The position numbers and the translations under genes were made by a program. A DNA stretch of 60,000 nucleotides from Tubiluchus corallicola (taxonomy: Eukaryota > Priapulida > Priapulimorpha > Priapulimorphida > Tubiluchidae): NCBI GenBank assembly GCA_030141605.1, contig JAQGDQ010000089.1, positions 374,001-434,000 on the forward strand. The letters run 5' to 3'. The notes under the pieces are model-generated. The model saw only the letters and a list, made by a program, of their open reading frames with translations. It did not search any database and was not told the DNA's origin. Below are positions 13,201 through 21,558 of the stretch, piece by piece (the stretch's first letter is position 1; every line of letters starts with the position of its first letter).

Positions 13201-16200
13201 GTACAAGAGTCATTGAGGATCCAAATGAAGCTTTTGCCATTGCTAAACTAGAAGAACATGAGTGGAGAGTAAGAGACTAATGACAAATTCTGGCTAAAGT
13301 TTATAATTTCCTACAACAAAAAATTAGTTCTTTAAGTGGACTAGAATTAGGATTAGGATTAAGATTATGGTTAGGGTTACGGTTAGGATAGAGTTGGGTT
13401 AGGATTAGGGTATTTAATTTGTGTGTGGAATTGTAAACTCTGTCCCAAAATTTTCTAGCAGAATGCTTAATTTCTCAAACAAATTTCAGGACGAATCTTG
13501 AGCAAAACTTTTCCACAAGTTTGTGATATGGCAAATCAAGGAGTGTCCAAACTTGTCAGTTCTGATTGTTGTGTGGTGTAAGTTTTGCAGGCCTGTACAG
13601 TCTTGCATTCAAGGCATATTTTCAAAGCATTAATTCACTTAGTGTATCATTATAGCAGTATTATATATAATGATTATGGGCTACTTTGGGGAACGGGTTA
13701 GTCAATATGAAAGCGTAGATATTTATCAGTGCAAAATGCAGACGATTATTATTGCCAGATGTCTGTTAGAAATTAGCTTTCCGAAAATTGCCCGTGTGCC
13801 CACTGTTTCATGGAAATGACTTTTCTATTGATCTGAACTGCAGGTTAGCTGGCCATCGATTGTTCAAATGACCTGTATATAGTAAGTAAAATATTTACCA
13901 GGTAAACAAACATAAATCACAGGCTGATGGTTGGGACAAGACTGGAACACAGCTTATTATCAAGGCTAGGCTTGTCCTTTAAGATCAGAGCCTCTCTCGA
14001 TAAGGTAGACAGCAATAGGAATGTTAATAATAATGATACATATCGATAATTATCATTTGTCGCATTGATGCGAAAACTTTGTTTTTATCGTTATTGTATC
14101 GATATTATATTAGGAATATTGTTATCGTATTGTTGCTTATCGCTTACCTTTATAAAATCACTTCACTTTGCTTTTCTATTTATTTACAGTAATTACACAC
14201 GATGTGGATAAAAAGAATTATTTATAATTATAAGCTTATCAGACCCTGAATAATTTTCTTGTACTTTCACCAGGTAGTAAGGGCTATATTCATTCTGAGT
14301 CATATTGACAAAGTATAGAAACCCATTTACACACTTTGATATTGATGTGCAGATGCCAAATTCACTGTTACCGTATTTTTAGTTCATTTTTCCCATCACG
14401 TGCAGCTCACATAGAAATATTTTTATTGTAGTAACATGTTTATCTGTCACAGCTGAGCGGACTTATTTATGAATCATTATGACAAACAAACTTGTGTTAC
14501 ATATCTAGCAGCTATTTTAGTATACATCACTGAACGCACTAAAGCACTTCATAATTTCAATTATTAATGGCACTTTTTCTGTTGTTGCATCAATTGTCAG
14601 TATCTTCAATATTGTCTAAAAATAGTTTATCGTTATCGTATCGTTGGAAAAAGTATCGCATCATATCATTATCATATCACCAAATTTGTAGAATTTTAAT
14701 ATCCCTAGACAGCAACTTTAGCCATTGTGCTACTACTTTAGCGTCACATAATCTTTTTAGTATAGTTAATATGTCTAGCTTTAATATTGTATTGTCATTT
14801 CTTGTAACATTATGAGTCTGCAAATGTTGCTAAATTTACAGAAGAAGAAGGCAGCCATTCGACCAGTGAACTCTCCAAGTCTTGTATCAGCTGTTCAGTC
14901 GTCTGTACATAGTGCTGAACCGTGGTTCTTTGGCGGCATTTCACGAGAACAGTCAGTTGAATTGCTTACTGCTCAGGGTCTTGTAGATGGGTAAGTTGTT
15001 TGTATAAGAATGCAATCTATAAATAGTGCATTATAGCTGATGAGTAATTTGACTACTATTAATTTTTAGTTGTGTTGTGTTGTGTTGCATTGTGTTGTAT
15101 TGTGCCGTGTCAAATTGTGTTAGTCGTGCTGTATTAGGTTCTGTTATGGATGTTATACTGAGCTGTGTTTTGCTTGCTACGTTACGTTATCATTAAGATT
15201 ATCGCTTTGATGATTCTTTTAAGAGATTATTGCCTTTTTTGCATAAAGAAGCATTATTATTACTTTATTACAAAAATTAGTAATCGTCAATTACCAATAG
15301 TATTGTAAGGCGCCTAACAACAGAATCAGCATTATTGTTAAAATTTAAACATATCGTTAAATCCATTGAATTTAAACTAGACACTGTACAGTGTAGATAC
15401 AATATGAAATTGTACAATAGTTGTAACAGACTTAGTTCGAAAAGGCTAAAATGAATAGACAAGTTTTGAGTTTTTTCTTGAACACATCAAATTTAGTTCA
15501 ACAATGCAAATCAAGTTTTGAATTTCTTCCATTCTCTGAGACCAGCTACTGAAAAAAATCTGCCTGTGAAAGTTTTACAATGATTAAAGGATACATCGTT
15601 AGTGGTATCCTATTCAGCCTGACCAGTAGAGCGTGTTCGAATTGAGAAAGCTTTTACGTTCAGAATATTTGATAAATAATCTGGAGCCATATTATGTAAA
15701 CATTTGCACACCAAGCATAAAATCTTAAACGACTGCACTATATCTGATTGGCAGCCAGTGTAAAATTTTTAAATGTTATCATTCAGTTGCTTATATTATA
15801 CTTCAGTTTTATTGTTTTAGGTTGTTTCTTATTCGAGATAGCCATACGATACCAAATGCCTTTGTTTTGACACTTGCTCATGGACAGAAAGTCAAACACA
15901 TACACATTAAATTAGTAAGTTTATGTTATATGTCAACTATTTTGCATTTGCTTAAACTTTTTTTATTGAAGTTTGAAGTTTATTATTATTACACTCAGTG
16001 CAATAATACATTCAACACAAGGAGACAAACTATCAATATCATTACATCATATGGTGGTTTTATGTCTCGTGTACTATCATTACACGAGAAAGAAGCAATT
16101 GTACTGCAGTGGGCTTGGGAAACAAAAGCTTGTTTAAATCCCAAACTAACAAGCTTTTTCTGATTACTTGTAGCTCGCAGAACAGTTTTATTTCTAATAA

Positions 16201-17539
16201 TCGAGTCAGGTGGTTGTAAACGTACTTGAATAAAAGCAAAAAGTAAAGCTTTATCAAAATCTTATTTGAGCTAGTCGATTTTACAGCAACATAAACAACA
16301 GCAAATTATAACATTCTATAACAATGGGAATCTATTTAAGAAAAATCGTATAGCTCTGTAATGTGATAGCTCCGAAAATTTGTTTAAAGGACAACCGGAC
16401 GATTGTTTAGACTCAGCCTCATTTTAAGTTACTGTCCAAAGTATACAGTTTCTTGTCTATAAAAGTTAGCAATTGTTTCTTAAATTTGAATAGCTTAGAA
16501 AAGTAATTAATGGCAACCGAACACAGCTATTGCAAACGTCAGAAACTAGCCACGGTTTGTGCAATGGTAGGCATCTTCCCTTGCCCGTCAAGCACGTTTG
16601 CATAAGTGTTACTGCTTAAATGCGTAATTTCACGAACATCAGAAACTTACACTGCAGTTCATGATCATGGTTATCACGGTACCGTCTTGTATTTATCGGC
16701 CACACGAATGTGACAAAAAGGCACCGTTGCAAGTCTTACCAGATTCATTAAGCCGCACCTAGCTTTGAAAGTTTAACAAAATTTGAGTAATTATTATTTA
16801 ATCTAAGCTTTGATTTAAGCTATTGTAGTTTTCAACGTTTTAGAGCATTCTTTATTCTGAACTAATGTTTACGCAATCATCCAGTTTTCCTTTAACCAGG
16901 ATAATCTTAGCATCGCAAAGGTGCCAAAAATGCAATTAAAGCAACGAGTAGCATTTTTTGCAACCACAAATGAAAATTGTTCTGTTGCTTTTGTCTTATT
17001 TGTAGTGTCTTTTGTAGGAAATGAGGAAACTATGTAGGAGATATGGAAATGTTTTGCCCATGTATTTCAATGCTATAACATTCTTCTCTGTCTTTTATTA
17101 ATAATAAACACTTATATTCAGTACTAGTATATCCCTAAAGTTTACAATTTACCACACAAGATATTAGTTTGTGAAGCGGATTAGGATTAGGATTAGGGTT
17201 GAGGTTAGGGATGGGGTTAAGGTTAGGATTAGGATTGGAGTTAGGGCTAAGGTTAGGGTATTTAAATTTTGTGGGGAATTGTAGACTCCTTCCCTAGTGT
17301 ACTCATATTTAGAAGTACTTATAAATGCAAAAACAATATGTATTTTGTACACTGCCTGTAAAACTGCTAATGCAACAGATTCCTGCATTTTTTTACAGTT
17401 GCAAGATGGCAACGAAGGTTTCTATTCAATCGACGAATCTCTGAAGTTTCATGATTTGATACAACTGGTCGAATTTTACCAAGCTAATGTTGGGTGCTTA
17501 CCGTGCAAACTGACACATCATGTTCAAGTGTTAGCTTGA
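1045..17539 (+). CDS. Grb7/10/14-family SH2 adaptor protein gene (5' partial, 12 exons in window)
   Basis: Twelve exons joined at GT-AG sites with compatible phases give 493 codons and a TGA stop. Domains in visible-residue numbering: a proline-rich N-terminus with TPDPFPELASPP, matching the PNPFPEL motif of Grb7/10/14 (1-54); a Ras-associating domain (about 55-150); a PH domain with KSWKKMFFVLR and LLYYSTKGASK (about 190-300); the BPS insulin-receptor-binding segment with VAIDFTGGSTRVIEDP (about 327-385); and a C-terminal SH2 domain starting WFFGGISRE (394-493). The SH2 phosphotyrosine arginine is present in FLIRDS (R421). Known family members bind activated receptor tyrosine kinases, including the insulin receptor, in the cytoplasm. 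The RA-PH-BPS-SH2 order separates it from the MRL proteins (RIAM/lamellipodin/MIG-10), which lack BPS and SH2. The first visible exon starts at a splice acceptor, so the initiator lies left of the window. It converges with hemerythrin downstream. Which vertebrate paralogue is closest cannot be told. Confidence 0.93.
3120..3276 (+). CDS. Grb adaptor exon b: RA domain, first half
   Basis: The acceptor is TTCACAG|G at 3119/3120 and the donor G|GTACGC at 3276. It encodes VMNFYNNDHSYKSLPVEEHL through SLVEYVGEYNL, the ubiquitin-like Ras-associating fold of the Grb7 family, including the diagnostic DKTWSLVE stretch. It ends in phase 1; the split codon completes as Glu with the next exon. Confidence 0.92.
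3648..3778 (+). CDS. Grb adaptor exon c: RA domain, second half
   Basis: The acceptor is TTCGCAG at 3641-3647 and the donor GCT|GTAAGT. It encodes ERTLEDHDVVLDVYENW and FRKDFRKFELFENPA, matching the family pattern (E)RxLEDHE...W...FxxRxxxxKYELF. Confidence 0.93.
4221..4325. repeat. (TA)n/(TG)n microsatellite
   Basis: About 30 bp of TA dinucleotides grades into a TG/GCGC-rich stretch in an adaptor intron. The open frame across it on the minus strand is a by-product of the repeat. Confidence 0.85.
4632..4730 (+). CDS. Grb adaptor exon d: RA-PH linker
   Basis: The acceptor is TTTTACAG and the donor CAG|GTATTA, phase 0 on both sides. It encodes 33 residues beginning QFFPSHMMDSPEQ, equivalent to the FPExMV segment after the RA domain in Grb7/10/14, with a basic end AKKRVIQ. 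Confidence 0.88.
5345..6182. mobile_element. Palindromic cluster of tRNA-Lys-like SINEs
   Basis: Four related segments are arranged symmetrically. Two minus-oriented units (about 5345-5614 and 5615-5775) face two plus-oriented units (5784-5940 and 5941-6182) around GACTAGTC (5776-5783). The outer units carry a tRNA-like head. On the minus strand near 5475-5525 it reads GCTGATAGAGCATGGGAG, then GGTTCAAATC as B box, close to tRNA-Lys. Then comes a shared body (GTCTCCTTTCTCCA, ATAATTGGTAAAATAAACTG, TAATTAATTAATG) ending GATACC. The plus outer unit has a shortened head. All lie within the intron between adaptor exons d and e. Confidence 0.75.
7289..7435 (+). CDS. Grb adaptor exon e: PH domain, first half
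   Basis: The acceptor is TTTTTTACAG and the donor AAG|GTATGT. It encodes DIHGLLYTRESTSQKKSWKK then FFVLRNNLLYYSTKGASK, the beta1-beta4 part of the PH fold. The SWKKxxFxLR core and YYSTKG turn closely match vertebrate Grb7/10/14. Confidence 0.95.
8402..8512 (+). CDS. Grb adaptor exon f: PH domain, middle
   Basis: The acceptor is ATTTCTAG at 8394-8401 and the donor AAA|GTAAGT. It encodes DPKYLVQFADVRHCTVYYQI then PTDFCFVLK, matching the DPRHLQ...ADV...VY...PTDFGFCxK pattern of the family. Confidence 0.94.
9290..9475. repeat. Two-copy tandem duplication, 93-bp unit
   Basis: Units begin GTTAAGCAATGATTTACTGT and GTTAAGCAAGGATTTACTGT, 93 bp apart, and diverge moderately (GTAGTCAGATAGA is shared). 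It lies in the intron before adaptor exon g. The frame across both copies is probably non-coding. Confidence 0.8.
9554..9643 (+). CDS. Grb adaptor exon g: PH domain C-terminal helix
   Basis: The acceptor is TTATTTAG and the donor AGT|GTAAGT. It encodes LKYLCSDEESSRLCWVSSFR, the PH C-terminal helix with the invariant Trp. The opening ATG is an internal methionine, not a start. Confidence 0.93.
10517..10597 (+). CDS. Grb adaptor exon h: PH-BPS linker
   Basis: The acceptor is ATGCTTACAG and the donor TTT|GTAAGT. It encodes 27 residues starting YGKQLTENYTSA, equivalent to YGVQLYKNYQQA before the BPS segment of Grb7. Confidence 0.9.
11514..12136. mobile_element. Tigger/pogo-like MITE (about 620 bp)
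   Basis: The left end CAGTGTTCCCTCAGTTATCG and the reverse complement of the right end TAGTGTTCCCTCACTACTTC are near-identical terminal inverted repeats, with CGCGAA/GCGAAACAGCGA motifs inside. A TA flanks the left end and the right end runs into TA. TIRs of this CAGTGTTCCCTC type with TA insertion are typical of Tc1/mariner pogo/Tigger non-autonomous elements. No transposase frame is present. Confidence 0.75.
12490..12566. repeat. (TA)n microsatellite
   Basis: An interrupted run of TA dinucleotides in an adaptor intron. Confidence 0.85.
13149..13268 (+). CDS. Grb adaptor exon i: BPS domain core
   Basis: The acceptor is a run of T ending TAG at 13148 and the donor AGA|GTAAGA. It encodes VAIDFTGGSTRVIEDPNEA and IAKLEEHEWR, the receptor-binding BPS core (vertebrate VAMDFSGxxxRVIENPxEA...W). 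A second AG at 13153-13154 could remove Lys-Gln in frame. A TTAGGG-core element starts only about 8 nt after the donor. Confidence 0.94.
13277..13458. mobile_element. TIR element with TTAGGG-like core, copy 1
   Basis: A core of degenerate TTAGGG/TTAGGA units (about 13345-13413) is bracketed by imperfect inverted repeats. The left reads AAAGTTTATAATTTCCTACA, and the right, reverse complemented, reads AGAGTTTACAATTCCACACA. It starts about 8 nt downstream of the 5' splice site of adaptor exon i. It is homologous to the copy at 17124-17297. Confidence 0.65.
14016..14707. mobile_element. hAT-like MITE with 8-bp target-site duplication
   Basis: The 692-bp element has ends TAGGAATGTTAATAA and, reverse complemented, TAGGGATATTAAAAT. 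It is flanked by a perfect 8-bp direct repeat GACAGCAA (14008-14015 and 14708-14715). The interior is rich in ATCGATA/TATCGTTATCG palindromes next to each end and has no transposase frame. The 8-bp duplication is the hAT superfamily signature. Confidence 0.82.
14842..14990 (+). CDS. Grb adaptor exon j: BPS end and SH2 first half
   Basis: The acceptor is AATTTACAG and the donor GG|GTAAGT. It encodes KKKAAIRPVNSPSLVSAVQS then WFFGGISREQSVELL and QGLVDG. The WFxGxISRExSxxLL start and QGLVDG loop are close to Grb7/10/14 SH2 domains. It ends in phase 2. Confidence 0.95.
15063..15130. repeat. TTGTG pentanucleotide-like repeat
   Basis: A short degenerate run of GTTGT/GTGTT units in an adaptor intron. 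Confidence 0.6.
15280..15765 (-). pseudogene. Relic of a non-LTR retrotransposon (L2/CR1-type ORF2 C-terminus)
   Basis: Minus-strand frames, broken by stops and frameshifts, read LHWLPIR, then FKILCLVCKCLHNMAPDYLS, then SIRTRSTG, FFSVAG and SLFELSL. This is the conserved region downstream of the reverse transcriptase in L2/CR1-like LINEs (LHWLPV..R..FKIL....KCL...AP.YL). It lies in the intron between adaptor exons j and k. It is dead and 5' truncated. Confidence 0.75.
15821..15914 (+). CDS. Grb adaptor exon k: SH2 core with FLIRDS
   Basis: The acceptor is ATTGTTTTAG and the donor TTA|GTAAGT. It encodes LFLIRDSHTIPNAFVLTLAH then GQKVKHIHIKL. The Arg in FLIRDS is the phosphotyrosine-binding residue and KVKH is the beta-D segment of the family. 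Confidence 0.95.
17124..17297. mobile_element. TIR element with TTAGGG-like core, copy 2
   Basis: The left arm has AGTTTACAATTTACCACA. The right arm, reverse complemented, reads AGTCTACAATTCCCCACA. Between them lie about 85 bp of TTAGGATTAGGGTTGAGGTT-type units (17179-17262). The 3' flank of the core, GGTATTTAAATTTTGTG, also follows the core of copy 1. Both ends carry CTAG. It lies in the last adaptor intron. Confidence 0.68.
17399..17539 (+). CDS. Grb adaptor exon l: SH2 C-terminus and stop
   Basis: The acceptor is TTTTTTTACAG and the TGA stop is at 17537-17539. It encodes GFYSIDESLKFHDLIQLVEF then YQANVGCLPCKLTHH. FxDLxQLVEFxxxNxGxLPCxLxH is characteristic of Grb7/10/14, and the protein ends a few residues later, as in that family. 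Confidence 0.95.
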   Translation: MQDGNEGFYSIDESLKFHDLIQLVEFYQANVGCLPCKLTHHVQVLA

Positions 17540-18199
17540 TGCAGACTTGCACTACCAAGCAGTATTCTTCTACATTCTACCGCATCAGTATCCATCTAAC
17601 CATGTTATTACACAAAACAACAAACTTATTGTGTTTTTTTACTGTTGCTTGCTGTTACTTTCATACACTATAGATATAATAATGTGTAAGCTATTGTTCG
17701 TGTTCACAGTGTGTGTTTAGTGACCAAATTCGGGCAGTGCTGATTCTGGTCAGTAAATTAATTGTTGACCATTTGAAAAACCGTTTCATGTGTTGTCAGT
17801 GGTACTGTCCATTGCTGAGAAAGGATGCATATAAATTTGAGTGTGCTTGCCATCTGCTGTCTCATCTTGCAAAATGTCTTTCGTAACGAGATAGGTTCTG
17901 GACTTGCTACAACCGTCTACAGTAAATAAGCCTTTCTGTTGATTGCTGAACTCTTGCTTGCAGAGTGCTCATTGCATTCAAATACTTCAATGTACTTTTG
18001 AGTTCAAATACTTCTTGGCCCATAATGTACCCGAAGAAATGTTTTGTACAAAAAGAATCGTCATTCAATCATGCTACAAATTTTTGCTCATTTGCTCAAT
18101 GCTTTTTAAGTCTGCTGACAAAATCAAATTAAATCGATCGAGTAAACTGAAATTTCGCTTCTTATGGACTTTATGACATTCAAGATCTGAAAAGGGTGT

Positions 18200-18205
18200 A
18201 ATAAA
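18200..18205 (+). terminator. Candidate poly(A) signal of the Grb adaptor gene
   Basis: This AATAAA lies about 660 nt after the stop. Other AATAAA hexamers occur further down (for example near 19114 and 20654), so the real cleavage site is uncertain. Confidence 0.3.
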
Positions 18206-21200
18206 TATGGGTCGCCAAATATTTTGAAAAAGCTGCACTATTCTAAAATGTGTGAAAGGTTAGCTGTCTTTGGGAGTGCTTTCATTGCTGAAAATGTTTT
18301 TTTGCATCCGGTGTGACACATTTTTACAGTCATTGTAATATCATTTCGGTAAAGAACTTGATAACTGAAAAAGTACTGATTCGTAGTGCAAAAATCTGTT
18401 CCTCTAAACCCATAATCTGAGGCAGTTACTCCTAGATTCGATGTACAACAACAACATTATTGTTTTGAGCTATTTGTTTTTTTTGTTAGCATTGTTAATT
18501 TTAATTTGGTGTTATTAATGCATTAGCTTCGAAGGTGCTGTAATGCAACTTGTATTGAGTGATAACAGTGCGCACTTAATGACTTCACTTAAACGGCACT
18601 AAATTTGGTCAGCAAAATTACTTCTGGATGGATTCACTGTTATAATGCCACCGACTATTTACCCCTTTAAGTGGAGGATGTATATATATACTCGAATACC
18701 CAAGGCATCTTGTCCAATTCAGTGACTCAGATTAAATGATGAGCTAGGTTTCAATTCTGCCACAACTGATCGAGCTTAATTAGGCTTTGCTATTTGAGTG
18801 CTTGATCTCGGCTTGCAAGGGTGTATGAAAAAATGTTACGATTTATTTGCATACAGTACCGTAGTTGATAATTGATGTAATATGACACACGTGGCTGTCA
18901 GCTGTGACGCTTTGTAGATTGAAAGAAGATTGTAAGAAAAATAGCAAGAAAGAAACTATTGAATCGGATGAATGTAGATTAACCACAACTCTCCAGTGTT
19001 GAGTGGTATGTTATTGTCCTTCACAACTATTGGTTGCAGTCTAGTAGCACATTGGCATTGCCATGATATTGCAAAAGAATTAATGTTCTAACGAGGAAAG
19101 ATTAATTCTTCAATTGAGCAATAAATTTTGTAACTTTTAATTGTATAGCTGTAGTGTAAATCATTTACACCATGCCTTGTGTATAAACTCCTCAAGTGCT
19201 ATTTCAGGTTACTCTGTCACATGATTTCTTATAACTATATATATATATCACTTTTAAAGTAATACTATGAATCACCAATTTTTAGTGCTGTGTTTATTTT
19301 TCTGTTGCAAAGAAGCAGTTTTCACTTGCATATAAAGCCAAATTTGGTATAACTGTGCCATTTTCACTAAAATCTTTGAATGCATGTAATGCAATGAGAA
19401 CATTGATGAAGAACAAAAATTGATGTTGAATTGTTGTAACAGTAGGCAAGATGGGTGCTTTTTTACTCGTTTCTCATTTTTTGTGTTAACAAACTGTTAG
19501 TTGTTGCTTGCTATGGGTGCAAAAAATCTCTTTTCTGAATTGCTCTACAGTTATTTAAAAATTTTGCCTTATAGGAAACGTAGTTTTGTAACTTGTAGTC
19601 TTTCTCAATCTGATGTTTGTAATTGTTCCTGGTTTTATTTGCTTAATTGCTGTATACTGATTTATTGCAAAGAAGAGGAAATGTGTGATGTGAGCGTCAC
19701 GAGTTCTGTCTCCAGTTTAGAGGATTGTTATCAGTAATTGTTTATGTTCCAGTCCTGCTACAACTATTTATCTCTAGTTGGCTCAATTTTGGCTTTCTAA
19801 ACTATGCATATAAATGAAGATTCTGTATATGATGCAAGTATAAATTTATGCAAATTCACTTAAAGCTTTCCTCTTTTCTAGTTCAAAAAGTAAAAAATCT
19901 CTCTTGTTAGTGGATTGGGGTGCATATTTTATACAACTGTTTCTAAGTTTTTTTGTGTACGTATGTTTGTTTTGATAATATGCTAACATTGTTGCAAGGA
20001 GTTCAGGCTTGAATAAGAATTTTATTATATTGCGAGGAGTTCAGCATGAATAAGAATTTTGTTTATGTATGTATTACATTGCTACTGTTGCTGCTGTGCA
20101 TATATTGTGTGTAGTTCAGTTTCTTGACAGAAGATTTCCCCTCTTGTCTATGTAATTTTGTTGACAAAGACTGCCTATTTTTGTATTACCGTACAAGTTG
20201 CTCACAAAGATAATATCCAATGTATATATTTCTACACTGAACCTTTTCATTTTTTATTTATGTGTATTTTTACTATGACTGTAAATATGAATGAAATTGT
20301 TGCGTGCAATATTGTATTGATAATCATGTACTGAGTTTTTTAAAGTAGCGATGTTTAGATGATTAGACCTAGATAGTAACTTGGTGGGTGAATAAATTGA
20401 TAGTGAAAGTTCAGTCGGATCTTTCTGCGAGGTTTTAAACTGTTTTAGTTCATGTTGCATTTTAATGTCGTCTGTTATGAACTCCAGCAGTAGTTTCAAA
20501 AATGTTGTTTGTATGTTTGTATTGTCCTAGTTTGTGGACACCCCGAATTACAATGAAAATTAGTGATTTTTTATTGATTCTGTGAGTTGTGAATGCTCTT
20601 GTTTTGAAAGTTTTTTATTATGCTATATGAAAAATGCTTTGTTCATGGTTTGAAATAAAATGTTTTTGAACAAATATTGTGAAATCAAGATATTATACTC
20701 TTTAGTATAGAAAACACATATTGCAAATTATGAAACCAAGGATGTTAAAAGACAGGAAATTTATTTTGTAGGAACTTAAAAAAACTTGCGGCATAAAACA
20801 TTGATTCAAATCAAGTTAATCAACATAAAATCATGAGAATTTTAACAAATCAATAACTGAAGAAGACAAAAGCTTTATAGATAGCAAGCACACGACACTG
20901 ACTAACTAACTGACTAACTGATTATGCTCAAGCTACATATACATGTATCATAATACTTGAACAAAGAACATATTACTTTTGTCTTTGAAAGACAAGTAGT
21001 TAGGACTATGGCAAAGGACTTTGAACTCAATTTCACATTTTTTAAAGAATTTCCATTTGTACATTTATTATTAGTTCGTTCCACGTTCAGAATAGAAAAT
21101 TATTTATAGTGTGACTGCAAAATATGTGAATAATAATAATATCCAAATAATAATTATTTAATTATTTTAGAGCTTATTTATCGTCGAGTCTAGGCAGTGT

Positions 21201-21220
21201 ATTAATGGGCAGTGGTGTTA

Positions 21221-21226
21221 TTTATT
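21221..21226 (-). terminator. Candidate poly(A) signal of hemerythrin
   Basis: A minus-strand AATAAA lies about 280 nt after the stop. Further AATAAA motifs lie beyond it (for example near 21065), so the choice is tentative. Confidence 0.35.
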
Positions 21227-21506
21227 TCCAATCCTTTCGTCCTTGTTTCATGGGGTTCATTTTATAAAGAAAATTATATCTGATACGGGTTTTTGTGCGA
21301 AATAAATTCCCGAATATATCGCAAAAAGTGTTTTTCAAGATATACAGAGTCTTGCTATCCCTTACGTCTCGTCCGGGTAACCAATAAGTGTATAGTTCTC
21401 ATGCGTGTGATCCAATCAGTAAAGCCGTAACATGAAAGTTAGAGCAGACGAGCGAGAAGCACTAATGAACGAATGGTCAAAGTCGATGATTGGACGGTTG
21501 TCCAGC

Positions 21507-21558
21507 TTACAATTTGCCCTTGTATTTGAAGTCAATGCCCTTGATGTGGTTGACCAAC
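21507..21558 (-). CDS. Hemerythrin exon 4: ligands H108, D113 and stop
   Basis: The acceptor is ATTCTTACAG. One G completes Trp104, then it encodes LVNHIKGIDFKYKGKL and TAA at 21509-21507. It is too short for ordinary ORF finding and was located by its near-invariant C-terminal motif. Confidence 0.97.

Larger units (their letters stand above)
17540..21506. other. Convergent 3' flanks between adaptor and hemerythrin genes
   Basis: About 4 kb separates two stop codons that face each other. It should hold both 3' UTRs. No coding exon was recognised. It carries two minus-oriented copies of a short dispersed repeat (18731-18766, 19746-19765) and AT-rich DNA. Confidence 0.5.

Noticed and set aside
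13345-13413. True interstitial telomere or chromosome fusion point
   Set aside because: Units are degenerate, the tract is under 100 bp, and a second copy with the same flanks and inverted repeats shows it is part of a mobile element.
16545-16620. tRNA-like A-box sequence GTTTGTGCAATGGTAGGC
   Set aside because: No B box follows at a suitable distance, so it cannot be supported as a SINE or tRNA.
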